Assembly: GCF_000519185.1 (NCBI RefSeq)
Contig: NZ_JAFA01000012.1
Location: 79,063 to 143,062, forward strand
DNA from: Paraburkholderia nodosa DSM 21604
GTDB lineage: Bacteria; Pseudomonadota; Gammaproteobacteria; Burkholderiales; Burkholderiaceae
Length of the DNA stretch: 64,000 nt
Direction: 5' to 3'
Position numbers and translations under genes: made by a program. The stretch's first letter is position 1, and every line of letters starts with the position of its first letter. Under the pieces are notes generated by a model that did not search any database, had not been told where the DNA came from, and was given only the letters and a program-made list of their open reading frames with translations. Shown in pieces: positions 25,638 through 34,231 of this stretch.

Positions 25638-26471
25638 TCACCACGCCATGCGCCATTGACCTGAGGAATGGGCAGGGGTGTCGGGCAACAGCGTGTCGCC
25701 GGGCGGCGTCGTCGCGTCCGAGAAGTCGGAGAGAATCTCGTCGCGCAGCCGCACGAAGCGCGGATCCGTGCGTTCGCGCGGGCGCGGCGATGCCACGTCG
25801 ACGATGCGACGGATCCGGCCGGGTCGCGGGGCCATCGTCACGACGCGGTCGCCCAGGTAGATCGCTTCGTCGACATCGTGCGTGACGAGGATCATCGTGA
25901 TGCGTTCGCGTTCCCAGATGCGCAGCAATTCGTTTTGCAGACGGCTGCGCGTAAGGGCGTCGAGCGCGCCGAACGGTTCGTCGAGCAGCAGCACGCGCGG
26001 GCGATTGACGAGGCCGCGCGCGATCGCCACGCGCTGCGCCATGCCGCCCGAGAGCTGATGCGGATACGCCCGCTCGAAGCCCGTGAGGCCCACGAGTGCG
26101 ATGTGCTCGGCCACCGCTTCGTGCTTTTCGCGTGCCGAAAGCGGGGCGTTGCGCAGCGCCGCCAGGATGTTCTGTTCGGCGGTGAGCCAGGGAAACAGCC
26201 GATGATCCTGGAACACGATGCCGCGCTCGAGCGAGGTGTCGCCAATACGTTCGCCGCGCATCATGATCGCGCCGCTATAGCCCGCGTCGAGGCCGGCGAT
26301 CAGGCGCAACAGCGTGGATTTGCCGCATCCGCTCGCGCCGAGCACGCTCACGAATTCGCCGGGGCGTACATGCAGCGTCACGTCGTCGAGCACGACAAGC
26401 GCGGACTCGCCCGCGCCGTAACGCTTGCTCACATGCAGAATGTCGAGTCCCGCGGGTTCAGTGGCGCTCAT
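25638..26471 (-). CDS. ABC transporter ATP-binding protein (nitrate/sulfonate type)
   Basis: 277 residues from ATG 26471. Walker A G-A-S-G-C-G-K-S-T, Q-loop V-F-Q-D-H-R-L-F-P-W-L, signature L-S-G-G-M, Walker B V-L-L-L-D-E-P-F-G-A-L-D and the switch His in L-V-T-H-D-V-D-E-A are all present. The R-L-F-P-W variant after the Q-loop is typical of SsuB/TauB/NrtD-like proteins. Last gene of a four-gene importer operon (binding protein, two permeases, ATPase; 29350 down to 25638). A C-terminal low-complexity tail follows the core domain. Confidence 0.92.
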   Translation of the reverse strand: MSATEPAGLDILHVSKRYGAGESALVVLDDVTLHVRPGEFVSVLGASGCGKSTLLRLIAGLDAGYSGAIMMRGERIGDTSLERGIVFQDHRLFPWLTAEQNILAALRNAPLSAREKHEAVAEHIALVGLTGFERAYPHQLSGGMAQRVAIARGLVNRPRVLLLDEPFGALDALTRSRLQNELLRIWERERITMILVTHDVDEAIYLGDRVVTMAPRPGRIRRIVDVASPRPRERTDPRFVRLRDEILSDFSDATTPPGDTLLPDTPAHSSGQWRMAW

Positions 26472-26509
26472 CGGCTTGTCTCCCAGGTTCTGTTGATTGG
26501 TAGTCCGGA

Positions 26510-27343
26510 TCATTGGCCGTTGATGTGCAACCGCGCCAGCACCGTTCGCTCCACGCGCCGTGCGAGCGCATTGAGCGCCCAGCCAATCGCGCCCACGACG
26601 ACGATGCCGAACAGCACGAGGTCCATGCGGAACTGCTCGCTGCCGTCGATCAGAAGATTGCCGATGCCGCTGCCCGTAACGAGCAGATACTCCGCGCCGA
26701 GCGTGGCGAGCCACGAATAGATGAGCGCGAGATAAAGGCCCGTGAAAATGGAGGGCAACGCGGCCGGCAACAGGACGTAGCGGACAAGCTGCAGGCGCGA
26801 ATAGCGCAACGCCTGCGCGAGTTCGACGTATTTGCGCGGCACGGCGTGAATGCCGTCACACGTATGGGCGGCAACCGGGAGCAGCGCTGCGAGCGAAAGA
26901 AACACCACCTTGGCGGCGTCGCCGAGCCCGAACCACACGGAAATGAGCGGAATCCACGCGAACAGCGAGATCTGCTTGAACGTGTCGAAGCTCGGCCCCA
27001 CGACGCGTGCTGCGATGCGCGAGAGACCCAGCGCGCCGCCCAGCAGGAACCCCGCCGTCGCGCCGATGGCAAAGCCGCAGGCTTCGCGGACCAGCGACGC
27101 CGAAAGTGCCCGGACTAACGCACCGCTCTCGATCTGTTCGTAAGCGGTGCGAATCACATCGCCGGGACTCACGAGCAGGCCGCTCTTCACGAGATGCGAG
27201 GCGCTCAAGGCCCACCACAGCGCGACGGCGACGAGGGGCAGGGCGGCGCCGCGTAAATCGACACGTCGGCGCGGCCTGGCTTCGGTGGACGCTTCACAGG
27301 CGCAATCGGGACGCGCGGACGCTCGTGCAAGCGATATCTTCAT
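26510..27343 (-). CDS. ABC transporter permease (SsuC/TauC type)
   Basis: 277 residues from ATG 27343, with GGGAGA upstream. Six membrane segments and the permease EAA-type loop (E-L-A-Q-A-L-R-Y-S-R-L-Q, about 180-192) that contacts the ATPase. Second of two paralogous permeases in this operon, so the membrane part is probably a heterodimer. The N-terminal 20 residues are Cys/Arg-rich and cytoplasmic. Confidence 0.9.
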   Translation of the reverse strand: MKISLARASARPDCACEASTEARPRRRVDLRGAALPLVAVALWWALSASHLVKSGLLVSPGDVIRTAYEQIESGALVRALSASLVREACGFAIGATAGFLLGGALGLSRIAARVVGPSFDTFKQISLFAWIPLISVWFGLGDAAKVVFLSLAALLPVAAHTCDGIHAVPRKYVELAQALRYSRLQLVRYVLLPAALPSIFTGLYLALIYSWLATLGAEYLLVTGSGIGNLLIDGSEQFRMDLVLFGIVVVGAIGWALNALARRVERTVLARLHINGQ

Positions 27344-27385
27344 GGCGAATTCTCCCTTGTCCTCACTGGTGGCAATCACGCATCG

Positions 27386-28252
27386 TCAGCCGCGAAACGC
27401 CGAAGGCGTGCCGCGCCGCAAACGCCGCTCCAGCACATCGAGCAGACGATTGATGACGAGGCCCACCGCCCCCACCACGACCACCGACGCCATCACGAGA
27501 TCGAGCTGAAAGAGCTGGCGGCCATACACGATCAGATAGCCGAGTCCCTCTGACGACGCCACGAGCTCGACGACGACGAGTGCGAGCCACGCCTTCGTGA
27601 AGGCAAGACGCACACCGGTGGCGAGCGTCGGAACCGCCGCGGGTAGCACGAGCCTCACGATGCGTTGCCAGCGGGTGTAGGCGAATACGCGCGCGACTTC
27701 GTCCAGTGTGGCGGGTGTTTGCCGAAAGCCCTGCATGGTGCTGAGCGTGACGGGCACGAGCGCCGCGTGAGCGATCAGCAAATACTTGAGCGGCTCGCCC
27801 ACGCCGACGAGCAACAGCAGAAACGGCAGCCAGCCGAGCACGGGGATCTGCACGATCGCGTTGAAACTGGGCAGCACCCACGCTTCGAGCGTGCGGGAGA
27901 GCCCGAGCGCGCCGCCGATCAGGAAGCCGAGCACGGTGCCGCCTGCGAAGCCGAGCAGCACGCGCTGGAGGCTGATCAGCGTATTGCGCGCAAGCTCGCC
28001 GCTCTGGGCGAGATCGACGAAGGTTTCATACACGCGCTGCGGCGCAGGCAGGATTTGCGGTGCGATCCAGCCGCGCGCGCAGCCGACGCTCCACAGCAGA
28101 AAAAGCATCGCGGGCAGAAGCCAGGGCGCGAGATGCCACGCAGCTGCGCGCAATACGACGCGCCAGCGCACGTGCGCGCTTGTCGTCTCGATACGCCGCG
28201 GTGCTGCTGCACGCGGCGTGTCCGAAGCAATCGTGATCGCGGTTTCCGTCAT
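27386..28252 (-). CDS. ABC transporter permease (SsuC/TauC type)
   Basis: 288 residues, six membrane segments after an N-terminal cytoplasmic extension. Contains V-L-G-F-L-I-G-G-A-L-G-L-S-R and the EAA-type loop (D-E-V-A-R-V-F-A-Y-T-R-W-Q). Parallel motif set to the next permease (F-L-L-G-G-A-L-G-L-S-R), indicating duplication. Starts 21 nt after the binding-protein gene. Confidence 0.9.
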   Translation of the reverse strand: MTETAITIASDTPRAAAPRRIETTSAHVRWRVVLRAAAWHLAPWLLPAMLFLLWSVGCARGWIAPQILPAPQRVYETFVDLAQSGELARNTLISLQRVLLGFAGGTVLGFLIGGALGLSRTLEAWVLPSFNAIVQIPVLGWLPFLLLLVGVGEPLKYLLIAHAALVPVTLSTMQGFRQTPATLDEVARVFAYTRWQRIVRLVLPAAVPTLATGVRLAFTKAWLALVVVELVASSEGLGYLIVYGRQLFQLDLVMASVVVVGAVGLVINRLLDVLERRLRRGTPSAFRG

Positions 28253-28273
28253 GATGCGGCTCCTCTCGCGTGC

Positions 28274-29350
28274 TCAGCCAAGCGGCTTGCCGGCGGCGTC
28301 GTAGCGGGTCCAGTAGTGTTCGAGCTTTTGCGCGCGCAACGCGTTGTCGAGATATCGCGGCTCGAACCACGAATCGACCTCCACGGGCTGGCGAATCAGC
28401 TTCAGGCGCAGCGCGTCCTGCGCAACGGCTTTGTAGCGCGCCACGATGAATGGATCGATTAGCGGCGAATTGCGGTACTTCAGCGGCTGCTCGCCAAATT
28501 CGGCTTGCCAGGACGAATAGCTCACGCCGCTCTTCGCCCAGAGCTTGAAGAGCGCATCGCGGTTCGCTTCATCGGACGACCATTGCGCCGCTTGAACGAA
28601 GACATTGACCACGCGCTGCACGATGTCGGGGTGGGCCTTCTCGAAGCCGTCGAGCACGAGCAGATGCGCCTGGCGCGTCAATTGCGGGCCATCATGCTGC
28701 GATTCGTAGACGATGCGCGCGAGCCCCTGATCGCGCAGCCGGTAAAGGTGGTAGTCGTTCACCGAGGCATCGATGCCTTTCGATGCGAGCGCCGCGAGCG
28801 AGCTTGCCGTGTCGAGATTGATCACGCGTAGCGCACGCTCGTCCAGCTGGTTCCCGGCGAGCGCGTTGTCGGCCACGAGCTGCAGATTCGTGCCGCGAAA
28901 AATGGCGACGCGCCGGTCCTTGAGGTCCTTGATCGATTTGATGTCCGAATCGGCAGGCACACCCACCTTCACGCCAGAGCGCACGCCCGACTCCAGCAGG
29001 ATGCGGGTTTTGAGCCCGTTGGCGCGCGCGAGCACCGAGGGCAAGTCGCCTTGATACGCGAAGTCCAGTGCATTGTCGGCAATGGCCTCATTGACTGCCG
29101 GGCCCGCGCCCTTGAAGAAGAGCCACTCGACCTTGATGCCGTCGGCCGCGAATTCCTTTTCGAGCAACTGCTGGCCTCGCACCGTCGCAGCGGTCGAACC
29201 GCCGAAAGTGGGCGGGTCGCCCGCGCCTTGCTGCGCGACGCCGATGCGGATCACCGCCGGCTTCTCGGCGGCAGCATGCAGGGAGATGAGCGAAAGCGCG
29301 GCATAAATCAGAAGCTGCGGCAGATACTGCAGAACGCGATGTGAACGCAT
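28274..29350 (-). CDS. ABC transporter periplasmic binding protein (aliphatic sulfonate/nitrate type)
   Basis: 358 residues with a signal peptide ending near L-H-A-A-A-E-K. The mature protein has the SsuA/TauA-like pattern: I-R-I-G-V start, F-F-K-G-A-G-P-A-V-N-E-A, D-F-A-Y-Q-G-D-L-P-S (ligand segment), L-K-D-R-R-V-A-I-F-R-G-T. Substrate is probably a sulfonate, sulfate ester or related anion, but no FMNH2-dependent monooxygenase or dioxygenase for sulfur release is in the operon. First gene of the operon, and the most highly expressed by position. Confidence 0.88.
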   Translation of the reverse strand: MRSHRVLQYLPQLLIYAALSLISLHAAAEKPAVIRIGVAQQGAGDPPTFGGSTAATVRGQQLLEKEFAADGIKVEWLFFKGAGPAVNEAIADNALDFAYQGDLPSVLARANGLKTRILLESGVRSGVKVGVPADSDIKSIKDLKDRRVAIFRGTNLQLVADNALAGNQLDERALRVINLDTASSLAALASKGIDASVNDYHLYRLRDQGLARIVYESQHDGPQLTRQAHLLVLDGFEKAHPDIVQRVVNVFVQAAQWSSDEANRDALFKLWAKSGVSYSSWQAEFGEQPLKYRNSPLIDPFIVARYKAVAQDALRLKLIRQPVEVDSWFEPRYLDNALRAQKLEHYWTRYDAAGKPLG

Positions 29351-29639
29351 GGGCAGGTCGGATTTGGGTGACGAAACGGGGTGCGCAGACTGGCGAGCTT
29401 GCGTCGCTGTCGTTGCCGTTGGGTCATTCTTTTCCGGGTACGCCGATCAGGACAACCAATGATTCGAGATTTGCATTTCTCGATAAAGGCGCTGCGTTTT
29501 ATGGGGAAAGTGAACGGCAGGGCGCGTTCATGATAGTGGAGCGAAGCCCGTGCCGAAGGAAGAAATCGTGCTATCGATGTGAGCAGAAGCGCAAAGCCGC
29601 ACCGCGCGCCGGGCGCGGTGCGGTGCGCGAAAGCGCGCC

Positions 29640-30887
29640 TTATTGCGTTTCGACCGCATGGCGCGGCGCAGCGGCACGCCGCGACGGCATGAAGTACCAC
29701 ACGGCGCAGAGCACTTGCATCCCGACGAGGACAGCCCACACGGTCTGATGCGCGACCGCGGGGTAGTGGCCGTCGAATGCCGGCCAGTGCGCGAGCGCGG
29801 CGCCGATCGCGATCTGCAGGAGGAAGATGCCGATGAAGATGACGAGCGTGAACGTGGTATTCACACGGCCGATCAGGCGCGGCGGGAAATATTCGGCGAG
29901 CACTGCGTAAGTGAGGATGCCGGTGCCGCCGAACGCGCCGTAAGCGGCCCAAAGCAGGGACGCGGGAAGCGGCACGCGCGCGGCGAGCAAGGCTTGCACG
30001 AGCACGAACACAAGCATCGTGACGCCGGAAAAGAGCTGGACGCTCACGCCGCGCCGCTCGAAGCTGCGTGCGAGCGCGCCAAAGCCGATGTTGCCGACAA
30101 TGAATGCGCCGCCGAGCACGGAAACGAGCGAGGCCGCCCGCGCACCGACATCGGCGGTGCCGGCCGGTACGACGTCGCGCAGGAACGCGCCGACCCACAA
30201 CGACTGCATGGCGTAGAACACGGCCTGGGTGAGGCCCGAGAACGTCGCGGTCTTCCAGAATGCATGGCTGCACAGGATGTGCGCGGTGCCTTTGAACTGC
30301 TCGAGCACGCTCGCCTGGTGGTGGGTGTCGCGCGTGCGCGGCCCGCCAATCCAGATGATGGCGGCCACCAGCACCGTGAGCGCCGCGAGCCCGAGGCTCA
30401 CCGCGCGCCAGGGCGCGATCGAGAGCAGCCACGAGAGCGGGGCGCCCACGGCCACGCCGCCCAGGCCGCCCACGGCCATCACGAGGCCGTTCACGAGCGT
30501 GAGCTGCGCGACGGGAAAGTGCTGCGCCGTGGCCTTGAACGCGCCGCCCAGGCACACCGACACGCCCACGCCGATCAGCAGCCGGCCCACCATCATCGCG
30601 GCCATGTTGTGCGAGACGCCGAAGATCAACGCGCCCGCCGCCGCCACGAGCATGACGCACGCGGTGACGCGGCGCGGGCCGTAATGGTCGAGCAGCACGC
30701 CGCCCGGAATCTGCGCACCCGCGAAGCCGAGGAAATAAAGGCTCGTGAGCGTGCCGAGATCGGTCGCCGTGAAGCCCATTTCACGCGAGAGAAACGGCGC
30801 GAAGCCGAGATTGACGCCGCGAAACAGGTACGAAATGAAGTAGCCGAGCGCGAATACGGCGAAGACGCGCAGTCTGAGTGAGGTCAT
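29640..30887 (-). CDS. MFS transporter (12 helices)
   Basis: 415 residues from ATG 30887. Twelve membrane segments, with motif A-like L-L-D-H-Y-G-P-R-R in loop 2-3 and F-R-G-V-N-L-G-F-A-P-F in helix 1-2. It resembles nitrate/sugar-phosphate-like or aromatic-acid MFS members, but no substrate can be assigned. Divergent from the LysR gene at 30995, likely its regulator. Alternative start at 30974 would take up almost the entire intergenic region. Confidence 0.87.
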   Translation of the reverse strand: MTSLRLRVFAVFALGYFISYLFRGVNLGFAPFLSREMGFTATDLGTLTSLYFLGFAGAQIPGGVLLDHYGPRRVTACVMLVAAAGALIFGVSHNMAAMMVGRLLIGVGVSVCLGGAFKATAQHFPVAQLTLVNGLVMAVGGLGGVAVGAPLSWLLSIAPWRAVSLGLAALTVLVAAIIWIGGPRTRDTHHQASVLEQFKGTAHILCSHAFWKTATFSGLTQAVFYAMQSLWVGAFLRDVVPAGTADVGARAASLVSVLGGAFIVGNIGFGALARSFERRGVSVQLFSGVTMLVFVLVQALLAARVPLPASLLWAAYGAFGGTGILTYAVLAEYFPPRLIGRVNTTFTLVIFIGIFLLQIAIGAALAHWPAFDGHYPAVAHQTVWAVLVGMQVLCAVWYFMPSRRAAAPRHAVETQ

Positions 30888-30994
30888 GTTGGGGGCGAAA
30901 GCGGATTGAATGCCTGGCTGTCGATTATTGGCGATTTGCCGTGTGTGAGGCCAGCGAGAGATTTCAGACGGCATTGTGAGTAGAATTTGACGTC

Positions 30995-31876
30995 ATGGCT
31001 CGACCTCTCCCACCCTTGCAGGCGCTGCGCGCCCTTGAAGCCGCTGCGCGGCGGCGCAGTTTCAGCCGCGCCGCGGAAGAATTACATTTGACGCACAGCG
31101 CCGTGAGCCATCACTTGCGCGCGCTCGAAACGGAACTGGGCGTCGAACTGTTCCGCCGCGCGGGCAGTCGCATGATCCCCACGGCGGCGGGCGCACAGCT
31201 GGCCGAGCGCGTGCGCCGCAGTCTCGACGACCTGCGCGACGCGCTCGACGCCACGCGCCCGGGCGTGAGCGGCGTCACGCGTCTGGAACTGAGCGTGATG
31301 TCCGATTTCGCGTCGGTCTGGCTGATACCGCGTCTGGGCGACTTCTACGACCGCTATCCCATGGTCGACCTCTCGCTGCGCATGCACGCCGACGTGACGC
31401 CGCCCGACCCCTATCCCTTCGACATCGGCATCTGGCATCGGCGGGTCGACGAGCCCGGCTTCCAGATCCGCAAGCTGCTGGACGACCAGGTCGTTGCGGT
31501 ATGCAGTCCGGCCTTGCTCGCACGCCATCCCGACTTTCGCATGGAAGATCTCGCGAGCATGCCGCTGCTGCGTTTTTCGCGCCGTTCTTGGCGCGACTTC
31601 TTCGAAGCCGCGGGCGTGGCCGGCGACGAACCGGAGCGCGGACCGGTGTTCGACGACGCAGGCCTGCTGCTGCAGGCGACGGTGGCCGGGCAAGGGGCAG
31701 CGACGGCACGCCTGCAGCTCGCGCGCGGATTCATCGAGCGCGGCGAGCTGGTGCAGTTGGGGCAGGTCCGCATTCCGGCCTCGCTCGACTATTACTTCAC
31801 GTGGCGCGAGGGGCATCCGCGCGAGGCGGCGATCCAGCAGTTCTATCGATGGATAAAGGCGCAATTGGCCAATTGA
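30995..31876 (+). CDS. LysR-type regulator, GcvA-like
   Basis: 293 residues. N-terminal HTH (L-P-P-L-Q-A-L-R-A-L-E-A-A-A, recognition T-H-S-A-V-S-H-H-L-R) and GcvA-like effector domain (S-V-M-S-D-F-A-S-V-W-L-I-P-R-L, F-D-I-G-I-W). Divergent from the MFS gene, a common arrangement for local control. TAGAAT sits 8 nt before the ATG, so the message may be nearly leaderless. Confidence 0.88.
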   Translation: MARPLPPLQALRALEAAARRRSFSRAAEELHLTHSAVSHHLRALETELGVELFRRAGSRMIPTAAGAQLAERVRRSLDDLRDALDATRPGVSGVTRLELSVMSDFASVWLIPRLGDFYDRYPMVDLSLRMHADVTPPDPYPFDIGIWHRRVDEPGFQIRKLLDDQVVAVCSPALLARHPDFRMEDLASMPLLRFSRRSWRDFFEAAGVAGDEPERGPVFDDAGLLLQATVAGQGAATARLQLARGFIERGELVQLGQVRIPASLDYYFTWREGHPREAAIQQFYRWIKAQLAN

Positions 31877-32362
31877 TGCCGGCCGGCCTCTCGTATTGCG
31901 CAATGGGTATTCGGGTTAACCGCTGTCCGTATTGTCAACGCTGCTTGTGTGATGCGCGTTGCTGTTTGAATAAAGCGGCTCAATCCCGCTCTGGATTACG
32001 CGATTAGTCATTGTATTCATATCGCATGCACCAGGGCGGATCATGGCTGAAGGCATCGCACCGGGCGTTTAAAAGCGGCAATGAAGCGCCGGTGAATGGG
32101 CCGTAAAGCAGGCGCGTGAAGCGATTCAATTGCGTTCTTGCGCGATGGCTTCACTATTTGGACAATCAACTGTATTCGTCTGCGGAAAGCGGCAGGAAGT
32201 GTGGCGTGGAATCACAGATTGGGTACGCTTCGTGTCAAGAATGAAATACTTGCGGTATTGTTACTCCCCATCGCCGTTAGGCGCGTGAATGTTTTGTAGT
32301 CAATGGTGTAGTTAACGGCCCATTCCTGGGCCAGCAATAAGACTGACAACAGGAGAAACTGC
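31877..32362. other. 486-nt gap
   Basis: No protein gene supported. A short cysteine-rich frame (34 codons, 31903-32007) is present but lacks a ribosome site. The right part is the leader and promoter region of the BON gene; no confident -35/-10 pair was seen. Confidence 0.4.
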
Positions 32363-32761
32363 ATGAAGGCTATTCAGATGTTCAAGCTTGCCGCAGCCAC
32401 GGCACTCGTTGCGGCCTCGTTCCAGGTCTACGCGCAGGACGCTTCGGCACCGGCAGCCGCAGAAGCCCCTACCAGCGGTCCGACGGCCTCAGCCCAGCAC
32501 AACGTCAATCAATCGAAGGCAGCATTGCGCCAGGCACGCGCTGCGAACCGTGCGCTCGGCCGTAAGGTACGTTCGGCCCTCGCACGCGACCGGAACATCA
32601 GCGTCTCCAACATCACCGTGCGTGCGAAAGACGGCGCCGTCATCCTGCAAGGCACCGTGCCCGAGGCGGCGCAGATCCAGCGCGCTGGCGATGTCGCCAA
32701 GGGCGTCGAAGGCGTGACGTCGGTGCGCAACGCGCTGACCATCCGCCCGGTTGGGACCTGA
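32363..32761 (+). CDS. Periplasmic BON-domain protein (OsmY-like)
   Basis: 132 residues. Signal peptide to about residue 24 (F-Q-V-Y-A before Q-D), a low-complexity Ala/Ser/Pro linker (about 26-50), then one BON domain at about 65-130 (V-R-S-A-L-A-R-D, I-T-V-R-A-K-D-G-A-V-I-L-Q-G-T-V, V-E-G-V-T-S-V-R-N). BON domains attach to membranes or other proteins; OsmY relatives respond to osmotic or envelope stress. Monocistronic, with a strong AGGAG site and a terminator. Confidence 0.9.
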   Translation: MKAIQMFKLAAATALVAASFQVYAQDASAPAAAEAPTSGPTASAQHNVNQSKAALRQARAANRALGRKVRSALARDRNISVSNITVRAKDGAVILQGTVPEAAQIQRAGDVAKGVEGVTSVRNALTIRPVGT

Positions 32762-32840
32762 GCATCGGCTAGCCGGCGCGCGCCCATTGCCCTTCGAGGT
32801 GCGGGCGACGCCGCCGGAGCGCGTGTTTTTCTTCCTGAAG

Positions 32841-32886
32841 GCCGCACATGCAGTCCCATTCATGGACTGCATGTGCGGCTTTTTTA
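32841..32886 (+). terminator. Intrinsic terminator of the BON-domain gene
   Basis: A perfect 16-bp stem (32841-32856 with 32864-32879), 7-nt loop and six T (32880-32885). It also separates the convergent LysR gene. Confidence 0.92.
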
Positions 32887-32932
32887 TGGCCTGGCGAAAC
32901 TGTGAAGCGCCATGCGGTAAAGCGCGTTGCGC

Positions 32933-33862
32933 TCACGGCTCGACGTAATGCATTTCCGGCGATTCGCCCATCAGCAGCGGGCGATTGGCGTCGGCGGCCG
33001 CGCGCAGATAATCCCAGAGCGACGTGATGCGCCGCAGCTTGCGCAGGTCCTCGCGGCTGCACAGCCAGAAGCGCCGCGTCACCACGACTTCGTCGGGCAG
33101 GATCGGCACGAGGCGCGGGTCGGGCTCGGCCATGAAGCAAGGCAGGATGGCGAGCGCGCTGCCTTGCAGCGCAGCATGGTATTGCGCGATCACGCTGGTG
33201 CTGCACAGGTTCGCGGTCACGTTCGGCGCCGTGCGTTCGAGGTAGAGCAGCTCGTGGCTGAACGCCAGATCGGCGACATAGCTGATGAAGGCGTGATTGC
33301 GCAGGTCGGCGGGCGTGCGAATGCGTGGGTGGCGCTCGAGATAGGCCGGCGTGCCGTACAGGCGCAACCGGTAGTCGCATAGCTTCGTGTAGACATACTG
33401 TCCGCGCTCGGGGCGCTCCAGCATGATCGCGAGGTCGGCCTCGCGCTTTGAAAGGCTCACGAAATGCGGCACCGGCAAGAGGTCGATCGACATGTCGGGA
33501 TGCTGGCCCGTGAAGCGCGCCAACTGCGGTGCAAGAAAGAAGCAGCCGAAACCCTCCGTCGAACCCACGCGCACATGGCCCGAGAGCGACTGCGCGCCGA
33601 TCGCGAACTGCTCGCTGGCCGATTGCACCGTGGTTTCCACGGCATCCGCGTAGGCCAGCAGGCGCTGGCCTTCGGTCGTCAGCACGAAGCCGCCCGAGCG
33701 CGATTTGTCGAACAGGACGGTGCCTAGCGCTGCCTCCAGCTCGCGCACGCGGCGCGCAACCGTGGTGTGGTCGACGCCCAGGCGCTTCGCGGCGCCGCTC
33801 GCACGCTGCGTGCGCGCGACTTCCAGGAAGTAGCGCAGATCGTCCCAGTTCAGTGTCTCCAT
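32933..33862 (-). CDS. LysR-type regulator, divergent from mmsAB
   Basis: 309 residues from ATG 33862 (M-E-T-L-N-W-D-D-L-R-Y-F-L). HTH with A-S-G-A-A-K-R-L-G-V-D-H-T-T-V-A-R-R; the LysR substrate domain ends in ...M-G-E-S-P-E-M-H-Y-V-E-P. Divergently placed from the methylmalonate-semialdehyde dehydrogenase operon, so it probably regulates it. An in-frame ATG at 33886 would add eight residues. Confidence 0.87.
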   Translation of the reverse strand: METLNWDDLRYFLEVARTQRASGAAKRLGVDHTTVARRVRELEAALGTVLFDKSRSGGFVLTTEGQRLLAYADAVETTVQSASEQFAIGAQSLSGHVRVGSTEGFGCFFLAPQLARFTGQHPDMSIDLLPVPHFVSLSKREADLAIMLERPERGQYVYTKLCDYRLRLYGTPAYLERHPRIRTPADLRNHAFISYVADLAFSHELLYLERTAPNVTANLCSTSVIAQYHAALQGSALAILPCFMAEPDPRLVPILPDEVVVTRRFWLCSREDLRKLRRITSLWDYLRAAADANRPLLMGESPEMHYVEP

Positions 33863-34231
33863 GCTGCTCGTTGTGTTTTTTTGCATATCGGATGGGCTTT
33901 TTCATCTCTATGCCGTGGATATTCGAATAACTATACTCGTTGAAGAACGCGACTGAAACAGCCACGGTCGCACGACAACAAGGATGGAGACAGACGATGC
34001 CAATGCAGTCGTTCCCCGCGCGGGCGCCGCAGGTATGCACGCCGGCGCGCCCGTGTTCAGCGGGCCTCTCCTTTACCTCGCCCAGCTCCATTCCCGGCAC
34101 ACTCGCCATGACTGTACGCGTTCGCACAGCGTGCTTGCGCGCGTGCTGCGATTGAGGATTTCGCTGGTTCCGCACCTTTCGCTATATCCGGCCACGGCCG
34201 GCCCGTTCGAATCCATCAGGGAGAGTTCACG
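33863..34231. other. 369-nt divergent control region of lysR and mmsAB
   Basis: Contains a TATACT -10-like box at 33932-33937, a 10-bp palindrome TATTCGAATA at 33920-33929 next to it, and a short frame (33997-34155) with a good ribosome site, discussed as a finding. No certain gene. Confidence 0.45.

Noticed and set aside
29599..29623. Hairpin CGCACCGCGC/GCGCGGTGCG after the MFS gene as intrinsic terminator
   Set aside because: The stem is strong but no adequate U-tract follows on the minus strand; not listed as a terminator.
33940..34155. Gene starting at 33940 in the mmsA leader
   Set aside because: The first 19 codons overlap promoter-like elements; only the shorter frame from 33997 has a ribosome site, and even that is kept only as a finding.
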